Notes: generated by a model not told the origin, from the sequence alone. Shown: positions 22,449 through 33,926, numbered from the stretch's first letter. The stretch: DNA of 64,000 bases from Moniliella sp. 'wahieum' (GCA_003971905.1 RSEE01000116.1:62001-126000); one strand, 5' to 3'. Numbers and translations are program-made.

Positions 22449-25400
22449 TTAGTCGGCGTTAGCCACAAACAACTTGGGCCGCGGGACCAACGTCGCAGCC
22501 GGCTGGGCATGATGGTGATGATGATGAAGATGGTGTGCTCGGCTTGAACCGGTACCTTTTCTCCTTCCACTCCCACTGGCACTAGCGCTTGTCCGGGGTG
22601 TTGTGCGTTGTTGTTGTCCCCGCTTAGATCGGCGGGCCGGGATGGACGACACCGGTCCCGGTACCATTTCCCCTTCTCCCGCCGCGCGCGTACGGTCCAC
22701 GCGACTGCCACCTTCACCTTCGTGGTCGCCACCGTCGTCACCAAGGTCGTATCGATACGTCGCTTCCGCATATGGGTCCTCCTCGTCCTCGTATTCGTCG
22801 TTGTGGCTGTGGTTGATGGGGTTGAGGTTGAGGTTATGTTGGTCGGCTTGGATCGGGTCGGCAAAGGGATCTGACGGCTCGGGTCTTGGTCCTGTACCTG
22901 CCGCTCGCCCAGCCGGGCCTGGGGGCAGGCCGAGTGATCGCGAGGCGTTCCGTGTGAGTCTGGCGCGCGCCTGGGACTGGGAAGAAGTACGAGCCAAGGA
23001 GGCCGAGTAGGACGAAGGACTTGGAGGAGGAACCCCTTGGTTTGGCATCCACCGATGGGACGTTGGGATCGGTCCGTGCGCGCCCCAAGCAGCAGAGCGG
23101 GCGGAGCGAGAGGAGCGAGAAGATGGGTAAGATCGTGACGAGCGGGAGGAACGAGAAGAACGTGAGGAACGAGATGGCATGCGATAGGCCACGTCCATGT
23201 CCCCATCCGTTCCAATGCCGAACTCGAAGCGGTCCCAGCAGTGTAGCGATGCTCCCTTCGCCCCCGGATCGGCGCGGACGAGGATGCAGACGCAAGGAAG
23301 CACTAGGCCCAGGGGGGCGAACGCGGTGGAGAAACAAGTGGAAGAGAAGCTGAAACCACAGGTTCGTCCACCCATTCACCTTCTTCTTCCGCTACCGGTT
23401 CCCCGATCGAGCCAAGGTCCAAGGTGCTCGAGATGCCCGAGACTGCGCGGCTGCAGGTGCAGGCAGTGGCACTGACCCCGACGGCGGAGACGGCGCCGCC
23501 CACAAGGCCGAGGGGGGCGCTGGATCACGAATGGGCGTGGCGGCCGACGGCGTGGGCACGTACCGCGCGTCCGTGGGGACGACGTCGACTGTCGTCCTTG
23601 TCGGGCTAGAGGGGCTGCGCGACCCCATGCACCCCGCCACCCATGCGCCACCATCGCCACCGTATGCACCACCGGCAGGGAAAGCGCTACCGTACGCGCC
23701 GCCAGCGGAGGAAGAGGAGGAAGAGGTGAGAGGTGCGCCCAGCGCGGCCGAGGTGCCGGGTAAGGGCAAGGGGGTAGGATCGGATTTGAGGCGGTGCCAC
23801 CACGTGCTACCGGACGAAGCATCGAGGTACGTCGACTGGGCTCATCGGGCGTCGCGATCGGCGCAAAGCCCAGGACGAGCGGGGGCGGAGGCGGTGGGGA
23901 CGAGTTGTTGTGCAGGCCAGCGTCGGATGACAGGGGACGGTAGCCGTGCGAGGCGGCGGAGGAGTGTTCACCGTCGCCCTCGCCCTCGTCCGCGTCTGCA
24001 TCCGCGTCGTGCTGGCCATCGTGGGGCTTGTCGTGCGAATGGGAATGGGAGTGGGACTGGGAGTGGGACTGGGAGTTGGAATGGGAGTGAGAATGGGACT
24101 GGGAATGGGAATGGGAATGGGACCCGTCGAGGGAGTGGGGAAGGGGCGGTAAAAGCGCCTTCAGCGTCGTTTTGCCCCTCGAGCACGCTGTCGAGGAACG
24201 GATCTTCGTCCACGTCGTCATCCTCATCCGCCACATATCGCTCCGCCGACGCGCTCCCACGCCCACGCCGTACGTACGGCTGCCACCACGCAAGCGCCCT
24301 CGCATCTTGCTGATCGCGCGCGGCCGCGCAGCCGTACCCGCGACCGAAGCCAGCGAACCGCACCAAACGCTCCGTCGCGGCGTGCATGCGCATGCGCATG
24401 CGCAGCGTCGCGGTCGCGCTGCGAGGAGAGGAGGACAGAAGCGGGAGGCGGATCGTACCGCCCATCGGCACCGGGAAGCGGATGGTCGTGTGCAGAGCCC
24501 CGTGGTGACGAGGAGGGAGAGGCAGAGGAGGAGGACGGGGTGTGGGTCGTGGTGGACGAAGAGACCAAGTAGGGCTGGTCCAACAGCGGAGCGTACCCTC
24601 TCTCTCTTCCTCTTGCTCCAGCAGCAGCACCAGTACCAATGCCAAGCCCCGCCATGCCTGCCTTGGACGCGAACAAAAACGGGCTAGAGTGGGTCGTTGC
24701 TCCAGCCCTTCCGTCGTCTCGCTTTCCATCAACGCACCATCGTCCGCATCGCCATCCATATCCGGAGGAGGCTTCTGCTCCGCGACATACGAGTAGGCAC
24801 CCAACGCCCACGCACGTTGGTGGCGTTTGCGCAAGCGGTACTGCCGATACACCACCACGCCCGCCGCGCCGACCAGCGCAACCGCCACCAACGATCCCAC
24901 CACTGCACCGGCCACAGCACCCTTGTCCATCCCCCCACTGGGCGGGTTGAGCTGCCCAGGTCCGCTATCGGATGAGCCGTCGCTCGAGCTCGACCCGCCT
25001 GAGGGGTGCGAAGAGTGGTGGGGGGAGCCGTGCGAACCAGGGCGAGTGGTGTCCTGATCCAGACCCGGACGCGGAGTTGGAGGCAGAGGAGTACTTCCCC
25101 CGGGCGGAGTGGTGGGATCGGGCGAGTAACTGGGTCCACCATCTTGCCAGCCTGGACTGGCCGTCGGCCTCGTGGACTCACAGTGGGATTCGCAGTGGGA
25201 TTCGTAGTGGCCGTCGCGCCGCCGCTGGCTCCGGAACGCCCGACTTGGTCCCACTGCCTCCGCTCCACCTCCGGTCCCACTGCCCTTGGTCCCGCTGCCC
25301 CTCCGGCGCTTGCGCTCGCGGACGGACCAGCTGCACTTGACCCGCCCACTGTTCCGATCGACGGAGCCACGCCGGACGAGCCCGAACCTGGAGAACCAGG

Positions 25401-26916
25401 AGAACCAGGAGAAGAACCAGAAGGAGAAGGAGCATTCCCCGCTGAGGCTTGGGAGGTTCCCCCGGTTCCTGCTCCGCCGGTTCCTGCATCCGATCCTGAT
25501 CCGATCCCGATCCCGATCCCGGTGCGTTTCCTGCTCCAAGCGCGCCGGCCAGATCAAATACGAACCACTGGAGCGGGTTGGCCGGCTGTTCACCTTCCCA
25601 TCCCAGACCGAGCAACACTTGCGTGCCTACGCCAACGGCGGTATGGGCGTACCGCGCCGACGGTCCCGAGGCAGGGTTCGGGTACCGCTGCCACCCAGCG
25701 CCGCTGGTTGGGGATAAGATAAGACCCACGTATCCCCCTCTGCTGTACCGTCGGTCGTGCCGCCGTGGAGAAAGATGTGTCGATGGGGCAAGGCGGCCGT
25801 CGCGGCGAGTTGGCGCGGGGCAGGTGCGGGACCTGGCACGGTGAGCGAGGTCCAGGTCCAGCTACGGCCTTGTGGTGGGTTGGGTTTTGTCGTGGACTAG
25901 GTCGGAGGGCAAGTGGGCGCGGACGTGGGCGCGGGAAGAAGAAGAAGAGAGGTGGAAGACGTGGTGCGTAAGGTAGACGGTCGACATGTCGGCCCACGTC
26001 CCCTCGGCCGTCTGACCACCCAGCAAAACCGCCTCGGTCTCCGACATACCAACCAGGGCACCACCTACAATTCCTGCCTGGTGGCGGCGGTGGGACCACG
26101 TCAAATCCCAAGTCGGCCAGGGCCGGAGTTGTCCCCGAACTCGACGTCGTACTGGTATTGGTGGTGGTGGTGGTAGAACCAAAGCACCAGGAGGCGTTGG
26201 ATGCGATGTTGGAGCCATCGGGCCGTTGTCCGCCTACGAGTACACTGGTCGTGCCCACCGCGAGTTGGCGGCCATCGCCACGCGGGCCGGTTGGAGCGCG
26301 GGCCAAGGCAGGGCCCTCAGCTTGGAACCCGAGGGGGAAGACGTGGAAGGAGGAAAGGTAAGGAGAACAGCGGAATCGTTGGCGGATTGGGTGGGGGAGA
26401 GCGGGTCGGGGAGGCCGCCAACGATGAGGGCCTGGTGGGGTTGGAATGGAAGGGGAGATGAGGATGAGGAGCTGGCGAGGGGGACGGGGAGCAAGGCATG
26501 GAAGGCAGTGGCGGGCACCGCCGCCGTGCTGCTATCGGACGCGGGCGCGACCAACTTGAATGGCGGCGCGTCTAAGCCAAAGGGGCGGGTAAGGTCCAGC
26601 GCCCAGAGCTGTGGGCTGAGCGGGCCAGAGCTGAAGGTGAAGCCGCCGGCGCCCGAGGAGGCAGGCGCGGTGCGGCCGCCGTGGAGGTAGAGGGTGTTGT
26701 TGAGCACGAGGCTTGCCGCGCCCCAGCTAGCACCAGTCCAAAGAGAGAGGGGGGGTGTCAGTGTGTGGGGGCGCGGGGGGGAAAATGGGGACATACCGTG
26801 CGGCGGTGAAGGAGCTGCTGGCGGCGGCGGCGGTGGAGAAGGCGAGGAGGCGAAGAGGCTGGCGAGCAGCGCGGGCGCGCTGCTGCCGCGCCGTCTGCTC
26901 TTCCCGCGCAGACATG
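22449..26916 (-). CDS. Kelch-repeat single-pass membrane protein
   Basis: Probably a cell-surface or endomembrane protein with a kelch beta-propeller, one membrane span and a long low-complexity tail. The N-terminal exon starts at the ATG at 26916 and joins at 26726 after a 69-bp intron (donor GTATGT). Kelch-type strands follow: LVLNNTLYLHGGRT, HQALIVGGLPD, SSVLVGGQRPDGSNIASNAS, ETEAVLLGGQTAEGTWADMS, PSARYAHTAVGVGTQVLLGL. Each has the Gly-Gly and Tyr/Trp spacing of kelch motifs. After a Ser/Gly/Pro-rich stalk comes the membrane span AVAGAVVGSLVAVALVGAAG with a basic stop-transfer YRQYRLRKRHQ at about 24840. The tail contains SHSHSNSQ repeats, Ser/Arg repeats (SSRSSRSS) and acidic stretches, ending at 22449. 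Several frame changes occur. It could be two genes, but composition and order favour one. Confidence 0.65.
24036..24121 (-). repeat. Coding (GGGAAT/GGGAGT)n minisatellite
   Basis: About fourteen hexamers of GGGAAT, GGGAGT or GGGACT occur on the plus strand. In one minus-strand frame they encode Ser-His and Ser-Gln repeats in the cytosolic tail of the kelch protein; other frames give Pro/Phe-rich peptides, so the native frame is not certain. Confidence 0.7.
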
Positions 26917-27179
26917 GCGGGTAGGAATGCGGTGGTGCTGGCGAGGCGGAGGAGGATGGCGTCGAGGCGGCCGGGATGGGGGGAAAGCAACCGCCGCCGC
27001 GGCGTCGACTTCGACTGACTTGTGACTTGGTGGAGACAAATCTACGCGGCGTGCTACACGACTATCTACACACTCGCCCCGTGCCCACACCCCACCCACT
27101 AGCGTTCGGCCAGCCCACGAGCGCTGTCCACACTGCCCCCGCGCCACGCACACGGGACACTGGGCTCAAATGCCAAATT
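26917..27179. other. Short spacer between two minus-strand genes
   Basis: This 263-bp space separates the kinase gene's 3' end from the kelch gene's start. No gene or clear TATA box is seen. Confidence 0.5.
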
Positions 27180-30083
27180 TCAATGCACAGCCATACCCAT
27201 TGCGAGTGCGTTACAAAGATGCTGAACCGCCATCCACCAGGCATCCGACGCGCCTCGTCTCCCTTCTCGTCGCCACCAACTGCCTCCTTCGCGCCGCCGT
27301 CGCCGTCGTCGTGCTCCTGCACCCCCCGCGCCACCGCCCCCGTTGCAGGCGCAGGTGTAGGCGCAGTGGCACGTGTAGGCGCAGGCGCAGGCGCAGGTGT
27401 AGGCACAGATGTAGGCACAGGCGCAGGCGGAAGCGGGCGCTGCGGCCGCGGCCGATGGGACCGAAAGCGACGCCTCCTTCGAGCGGAGGGTGGAAGACGA
27501 AGTGTGCCTCGACAGGGCGCGCCGGAACTTGGTGACGGCATGGACCACAGCAAAGACGCCCTGGACGGACACGATGGAGTTTTGAAGATCCTCTTCGGTC
27601 AGTTGGTCGTCCTGCACCACCGTCTTGACATTCTCCGCCTTGGACGGGAACGCCTCCTTGCCGTCCTGGGTCAACCACGGGTCGGACCGAAGCGCATCAA
27701 GCGTTGTCCGTTCCGATCCCTGTTTGCGCAACAACCCTTGCAGCAACTGCGTGCACCCGCTCGGCAAGTGGCTGGGTAAGTGGGTTCGTCCTGCCGGATC
27801 GAGGTGTAGAGGTCGAGCAGGCTGGTCTGCCGAAACGGAAGCCGTCCGACCACCATACAGTAAAACGTCACCCCCATGCTCCACAGGTCGTCTTGAAACC
27901 CATGAAACGCGCGCCGCTCCGGGACCCACTCGTACCCGACCCAGAGGCCGATGCCGAGCCCGTAGGCGAAGGAGACGAAGAAGACGAAGCCGGAGAAGAC
28001 GAAGAAGGATGGATAGGCGCAGTCGTCGTAGTCGTACTAGTAGAAACCTGGACCAGTTCAGGCGACATGAACGCCGGGGAGCCAGCGCCATGGAACAAGG
28101 CATCGTCCTCGCCCTTGACGAACATTTCCGACACGCCAAAATCGACAATTTTGCATGTCTGGCGATCGCGGGTAAGCAAGATGTTTTCGGGCTTAAGGTC
28201 GCGATGGGCAATCTGGTTCGAATGAAGGTACTCGACGCCCATCACGATCTGACGCATATACTGTCGTGCAACCTCGGGGTCCAACGGCGGCACAGTTTGG
28301 TCGACCTGCACCTCAATCACCCGGCCTCCAGGGCAAAACTCAAACACCATAAACAAACTGTCGCCGCCCGTTTGGTTCAGCACCTCGTACAGCCGAACCA
28401 CATTGGGATGGTGTAGTTTTTCAAAATGGCCAGTTCACGCCGAATCAAATGCAACGGATCTTTCCGACTTTGCTCCTCTTCCAAGCGAAGCCACTGCGAA
28501 CGTTGCCGTCGCGCCGCTTCCAGAGTCGTCGCTTCCGTCGAAATCTCCTCCGTCCGGCTCCCAGAACCTGACGCAGCAGTGGCCGATCCCGATCCAACTC
28601 CCGACACCGCGCCCGGTACGGATCCAGATCCGGGTGCCGAAGCCGAACCAGAGGGCGAGAGTGAGGGGGGGGGGCATGTGCAGGCGGGGGACGCGCGGGC
28701 GGACGACGTTGGAGCAAGGCGGCACGTTGGGTCCGTCGCAGCCGGGTCTTGCTAAACTCCTTGACGGCCTAGCTCGCGGGAAAGGCCGAATCAACAAGGG
28801 AAAAAAGAAAAGAAAAAATGCCCCACGAAGGACCCGCCCAGAACCAATGCCCAACCAGCAACGCCAACACCAAACCAGAACCGTAAAGCGAAAAAGAAAA
28901 AAGAAAAATGAGGTGAGTAAGCTGCAACCGATACCACCCACACATCCATACCCTCATCCACCGAGAAAGGGAAAGAGGACGAAAGAAGGAGGGGAGAGAG
29001 ACGTACAAATTCCACACTCGGATCGTCGGCCAAAGTAGCCCGATGAACTGTGCCATACGCGCCTTGGCCAATAATCTCGTAAATCCGGTACTGGTTCAAT
29101 TGTCGACTGCCATCGTCCAACTCGCGCGCGTGCGCATCCAACGTTTCCTTGTACCCTCCCTCATACGTCCCGTACCCGCGCGAAGACGAAGTCTCCTGCC
29201 GCCTCCTCGTCGCGGTCGAAGGCGGCGGCGACGACGAAGAGGAGGAAGCGGAAGGGGAAGGCGAGCGGGGAGAAGTAGATGAGGTGGGTAGGTGCGCGTG
29301 CGCGTGCGCTTGCGCTTGGATGTGGGATCCCATCGCACCATCCCGGTGTTCGCTCCCCTGCCTCCTTCGGTCGTCGCAGGGGTAGCTGTCGTAGGGGGGA
29401 AAAGTAACGTGCTGCACGGCGACGCGGACAGCCCACCTGCTCCCCCACCCTCCTCTCCCCACCCAAATCCATTCGTCTCATCCGACGGCGACGCGGTCAA
29501 TCCATCCGCCACGCCAGCCCCTGCCGCTACTCCCTCACCCAATCCAAACCCATTCACTTCTTCCGACGGCGACGCGGCCAAAACAGGGCCCGAGGTCAGG
29601 TCGCCTTCTGGGCCGCCTGCCGCTTCAGCGGAAGGAGAAGGAGGGGGAGGGGGAGACTGTCACAGGCACGGGCAAGAGCGAGGCGGAAGGGGAACACGAC
29701 AAGAGCATCGTTGAAGTGGGCGACGCTGATATCAGCGTCCCCGCCGCATCACCACCACGCTCCTCCTCCCCCGGCCGATGCGGGGGAGGAGGCCAGGGCA
29801 CGCGCGTCGGATGTATCCAGGTGCGTGGGCGTGCGGGGTGTAGAAGTAGCAGTCGTCGTAGGGGCAGCGCGGCCTGCTCGGTGGAGACCGCAGCGGGAGA
29901 CGGGAACGAGGGGGTGTCAGTGGTGGCGGAGGAAGGGGAAGCGACGAGCGGGGTATGCGGGGCAGGGGTCGCGGGGGAGGCGATGATGGTGGGCAGGGCG
30001 GGGGCGGGGGCGCGGAGGCGGGTGTGGAGCGGGGCGAGCGCGCGACGGCGTGGGTCGTCCGAGGGGGGCGATGCAGACGCCAT
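27180..30083 (-). CDS. CaMKK/Elm1/Ssp1-type Ser/Thr protein kinase
   Basis: Upstream kinase family of AMPK/Snf1-type kinases. The N-terminal extension contains imperfect repeats (SPSEEVNGFGLGE and SPSDETNGFGWGE). The kinase starts with NQYRIYEIIGQGAYGTVHRA, interrupted by a 238-bp intron (donor GTACGT at 29006, acceptor TAG at 28769), then AVKEFSKTRLRRTQRA. A Ser/Gly insert of about 70 residues precedes DPLHLIRRELAILK. Further blocks are LFMVFEFCPGG, HRDLKPENILL, KIVDFGVSEMF and GSPAFMSPELV, then a second Ser/Pro insert, then DDLWSMGVTFYCMVVGRLPF. The C-lobe ends in LRSDPWLTQDGKEAFP, VVQDDQLTEEDLQNSI and HAVTKFRRALSRHT. All catalytic residues are visible. Frame changes sit near 28415 (an A-run), 27895 (a G-run) and 27785. 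The distal C-terminus, with alternating Cys-Ala-Tyr codons at about 27350-27440, is probably out of frame. The ATG at 30083 is the most upstream ATG accepted. Confidence 0.85.
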
Positions 30084-30095
30084 GGGAAGAGGGGG

Positions 30096-30184
30096 CGGTG
30101 GTGGTGGTGGAGATGGTGGTGGAGATGGTGGTGGTGACGGTGGTGGTGATGGTGGTGGAGATGGTGGTGGAGATGGTGGTGGTG
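30096..30184. repeat. (GGTGGTGAT)n minisatellite
   Basis: This is a run of GGTGGTGGA/GAT units just upstream of the kinase ATG. The minus-strand frame through it is open and would encode PPPS repeats with no ATG upstream, so it is probably 5' UTR rather than protein. Confidence 0.75.
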
Positions 30185-31002
30185 CCAATGCGGCTGATGG
30201 TGGTGGAGGGCAGGCCAAGCACTGCCCCTGCCCCGCCCCATTCCCCCTCCTCCTGATGTGCTGCGGGGCGGAATCGGAAGGCACCCCCGTCTGACGTAAG
30301 CGGCCGTCAACTTCAACAGGATTGTCGCTCGAGAGAAAAAGGATCACTTTGCCTGTGCCAGCTCGTTGGTTTCTTTGGCCACAACATGTAACAGCTAATC
30401 GCTAACCGCTAACCACAGATCCAGGGCAGATGAGTGAAGCGACTCGTCCGCTCCACATTGGGAACCGGAATGGACACGAGGCCACAGAGAAGTGGAAAAC
30501 GTCAGAGGGGACGGATGGTTGATTGGTTGGACGGTTTCTCAACAAGGAACGGAGAGGCGAGCGTTTGGGTTCAGATCGGAGCTGCCCACAGGCATTGGGG
30601 AGCAAGATCGCTCGCCACGGCCAACCAGAGGAGAACGAAGTGCGCCCTCCATTGCCACGTGTGTCTGCATCATCATGGAGGGCATGCGCTTCTTCCCCTA
30701 TCGGGAGGAGAATGTCCCTTTCCATGGTCTTCGTTAATCAGTGAGGCACATTGCTAGAAGGAGAAGGGACTTAAGAAGTCGCTGGTCCCCACCCTCATTC
30801 CCCTAGTTCTGGGTTGAGCCATGATTGCCAATCAAGGGGGGGAGGCCAGGTGGTCGGAGCATATTCCGGTTTCGCTGGACCTGAGCTCGCACGGTGCGCC
30901 AATTTCGTGGCTACGGACATGAGCAGACGAAGGGTGCAGTAGACAAAATCCGGACGGTCGCAGCCCGTGGCTGTCATCAGTACTCTGACCGCCAGCATAT
31001 CA

Positions 31003-31202
31003 TTGCGAAAACTGGTTTTTGGCCGGTCCCTATGAAAGCAGGGGGCGGCCCACTTGGTTTTTTTCCCGCGTTTCGAAATAGTTGTGTTGCACAACCAGCT
31101 GACCCGTGTGGGGGATCCCCTCTCCCAGCCGTCTGCACAAGGAACAGACTGCAATTCTTTTCGAGAACGGAGATTTGGCCGTTCCCTATGAAAACAAGGT
31201 GC
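31003..31202. repeat. Diverged direct repeat pair, 160-bp spacing
   Basis: A block centred on GGCCGGTCCCTATGAAAGCA at 31021 recurs at about 31178 as GGCCGTTCCCTATGAAAACA. The flanking 15-20 bp are similar too. The two copies differ at scattered positions, so the duplication is not recent. Confidence 0.7.
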
Positions 31203-31354
31203 AGTAGTATTTACATGTCGCTCAATCCATTGATACCTCCGGCTTGGGATGTTAAGAACACCGCAGCCAAAAGAGCCGAAGCAAATTATTCCTCCTGGGG
31301 CTCGTCTTTCGCATCCTCCATTTCCGTAAATACAGCAACATGGGTGAGTGCCAG

Positions 31355-31535
31355 TGACTCACTCAGTGGGAAGCACCGGGGACGAGGTCAGCTCGGCAGT
31401 TCATTGACTAACTTATAAGTGTGACCGCAAGAGTCTCTCTCAGTGGGAAGCACCGGATCACAGACGAGCTCGGCAGTACATTGACTAAGCAGGCGTGAGC
31501 ACAGTGGCTCTCTCTGTGCGAAGCACCTGCGAGCA
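31355..31535. repeat. Three degenerate tandem copies, period 73-77 bp
   Basis: The block CTCAGTGGGAAGCACCGG begins at 31362 and 31439 and, more diverged, as CTCTGTGCGAAGCACCTG at 31512. In the first two copies it is followed by GAGCTCGGCAGTACATTGAC or a close variant (GTCAGCTCGGCAGTTCATTG). No protein frame is conserved across copies. Confidence 0.75.
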
Positions 31536-31804
31536 GACCAGCGATTCATCCCACTGCCTGAGTGCTTTCGGACACCGCCAGTTTCGATATGCCCCCATCA
31601 GACCCGATGTGGATATTTTGATGACTGTATAGCCAGTGGCCTGGCGAGGCAACCAGACTGCATCCAGGACCAGCAGGACGACATCCGGGCGCCCCTCGGC
31701 CTTACGTTTGTTCACCTCTAAGCCGACTTGAATTCCAAGCCGCGGCCAGCGGCCTTTTTGGAGAGCATGGCGTGCCGGGCACGCCTATGTGGCATGGGAA
31801 GCTG

Positions 31805-32027
31805 CGGAGACATTGATGTCGGGGCTCCCGAGGACATGAATGCTATTGCTGGAGATTTATTACCCCTATGGTAACTCCACCTCAACGACACCCACGACGT
31901 CTAAGGCATCTTTGGTAGTGCTGTTACCGCCGGAATCTATGACATGAATCCCCTCATTGGTAGCATGGATATCCAAAAGGGGTCGGTGGACTATATCGCC
32001 CTGCCCATCGCCCGTCCCAGCACGCAC
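31805..32027 (+). pseudogene. Coding-like fragment of unknown origin
   Basis: A plus-strand frame gives DIDVGAPEDMNAIAGDLL (about 31809-31862). After an interruption another gives GIFGSAVTAGIYDMNPLIGS, then MDIQKGSVDYIALPIA (about 31907-32010). The two parts share a DMN-hydrophobic pattern. The fragment has no start codon or downstream continuation before GUA1, so it is more likely a gene relic than a small gene. I do not recognise its family. Confidence 0.3.
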
Positions 32028-32257
32028 CCCTCACCCACACTGCCCCCGTGCCGGCACCCCGGATGCAATGTTCAATGCGCAATTGCAATGTTCATATGCG
32101 TTGCAACGTTCAGTCCTGGCGGTGACTCTGAGCGATAGGTGATTGGCTGGCGGCTGTCTTTTTTTTTTCCGCCGGCTCTGCGGCTTTGGTTTTTTTTAGC
32201 CCGACCAGCAAGCCGTGTGTGAGGGTTACCCCCACCACCACCACCTCCGCCCCGACC

Positions 32258-33888
32258 ATGTCCGACTCCATCCACAGCCAGTACGACACGCTCCTCATCC
32301 TCGACTTTGGCTCGCAGTACAGCCACCTCATCACGCGCCGCTGCCGCGAGCTCAATGTGTACTGCGAGATGCTGCCCTGCACGCAGCGCATCAAGGACCT
32401 CGACTGGACCCCCAAGGGCATCATCCTTTCTGGCTCGCCCTACTCGGTGTACGACGAGGGAGCGCCGCGCGTCGACCCAGACGTGTTTACCCTCGGTGTG
32501 CCTGTGCTTGGCATCTGCTACGGCCTGCAGGAGATTGCGTGGAACCATGGCGGGCGGGTGGACCCATGCGACCACCGTGAATACGGCAGTGCCGATTTGG
32601 ACATTGTCGTGACGGGCAATGCGCACCTGGATGCGCTGTTTACCAATTTGGGACCTAAGATGACCGTGTGGATGTCGCACGGCGACCAGCTCAGTAAGTT
32701 GCCCGAGGACTTTGCTGTGATTGCCAAGACGCCCACGGCGCCCTATGCTGCGATTGCCCACAAGACCAAGCCCATCTACGGTGTCCAATTCCATGCCGAG
32801 GTCACCCACTCGCAGCAGGGCGACAAGATCTTTGATTCGTTTGTCACCATTTGCCAGTGCCGCCGCGACTGGACCATGTCGACGTTCATTGACAAGGAGA
32901 TTGCGCGCATTCGCGAGCTGGTCGGTCCCAAGGGCCGTGTGTTGGGCGCGATTTCCGGCGGCGTCGACTCGTCCGTCGCGGCCAAGTTGATGCACGAGGC
33001 AATTGGCGACCGCTTCCACGCTGTCATGGTCGACAATGGCGTGCTGCGTGCCAACGAGGCGGCGCAGGTGGAGCAGATGCTGAGCAAGGACTTGGGTGTC
33101 AACTTGACTGTCGTTGACGCCTCGGACCTGTTCCTGTCTCGCCTCGAGGGCGTCGAGGACCCCGAGAAGAAGCGCAAGATCATCGGTAACACCTTTATCA
33201 ACGTGTTCGAAGAGGAAGCGGCCAAGATTGAGGCCGAGGCAGACAAGGAGGAGGCTGCTGCTTTGGCCGCTGGCAAGGCGTCCGAAGCCAAAGGCAAATT
33301 TGAGTGGCTTCTCCAAGGCACGTTGTACCCGGACGTGATCGAGTCCATCTCCTTCAAGGGACCTTCCGCGACGATCAAGACGCACCACAATGTGGGTGGC
33401 CTGTTGGAGGACATGAAGCTCAAGCTGATTGAGCCGTTGCGTGAACTGTTCAAGGACGAAGTTCGTGCTCTAGGCCGCGTGATGGGCATTCCGGAGCACC
33501 TGGTCGGTCGGCACCCCTTCCCCGGCCCTGGTCTGGCCATCCGTATCCTCGGTCCCGTCACGCGGGAGCAGGTCAAAATCCTCCAACACGCCGACCAGAT
33601 CTACATTGACGAGATTCGCAAGGGCGGGTTCTACGACCAGATCAGCCAAGCGTTTGCTGTGCTGTACCCGTGCGTGCGGTCGGCGTGCAGGGGGACAAGC
33701 GGACGTACGACCAAGTGATTGCGCTCCGCGCTGCCCAGACCACCGACTTTATGACGGCCACCTGGTTCCCGTTCCCGTACGACTTCCTCTCCCGCGTGTC
33801 CAACCGCATCACCAACGAAGTCGCAGGCATCAACCGCGTCGTGCTCGACATCTCCTCCAAGCCTCCCGCTACCATCGAGTGGCTCTAG
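32258..33888 (+). CDS. GUA1: GMP synthase (glutamine-hydrolysing)
   Basis: Converts XMP, glutamine and ATP to GMP, the last step of guanine nucleotide synthesis in the cytosol. No intron is seen. The N-terminal glutamine amidotransferase has [16 protein letters not shown], the nucleophile Cys87 in GICYGLQ, and His179/Glu181 in [11 protein letters not shown] (most relatives have HPE). The ATP-pyrophosphatase loop SGGVDSS is at residues 233-239. The dimerisation part has [45 protein letters not shown] and the C-terminal [10 protein letters not shown]. One single-base loss near 33673 shifts the frame between AVLYP and [16 protein letters not shown]; the family is otherwise intact to the TAG at 33888. 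That stop is the first unit of a TCTAGGT repeat. The start is the ATG at 32258. Confidence 0.96.
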
Positions 33889-33926
33889 GCCCTAGGTTCT
33901 AGGTTCTAGGTTCTAGGCTCTAGGTC
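33885..33926 (+). repeat. TCTAGGT tandem repeat beginning at the GUA1 stop
   Basis: The GUA1 stop codon lies in CTCTAGGCCC, followed at once by CTAGGTT units and then CTAGGCT and CTAGGTC. Each unit carries a further TAG. Confidence 0.8.

Larger units (their letters stand above)
30185..32257. other. Gene-poor island between divergent kinase and GUA1 genes
   Basis: About 2 kb without a supported gene. Composition is visibly less GC-rich than the flanks. It holds two families of direct repeats and a coding-like fragment, listed separately, and should also contain the promoters of the two flanking genes. A plus-strand frame at 30894-31418 spans a repeat pair but shows no domain. Confidence 0.55.

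Noticed and set aside
27340-27440. A Cys-Ala-Tyr repeat peptide at the end of the kinase frame
   Set aside because: The same DNA reads as a Pro/Ala/Thr tail in another frame, which joins a more natural acidic sequence. The Cys-rich reading is probably out of frame.
33885-33926. Interstitial telomere
   Set aside because: TCTAGGT units are short, degenerate and begin inside the GUA1 stop codon. No telomere repeat was found elsewhere to match them.
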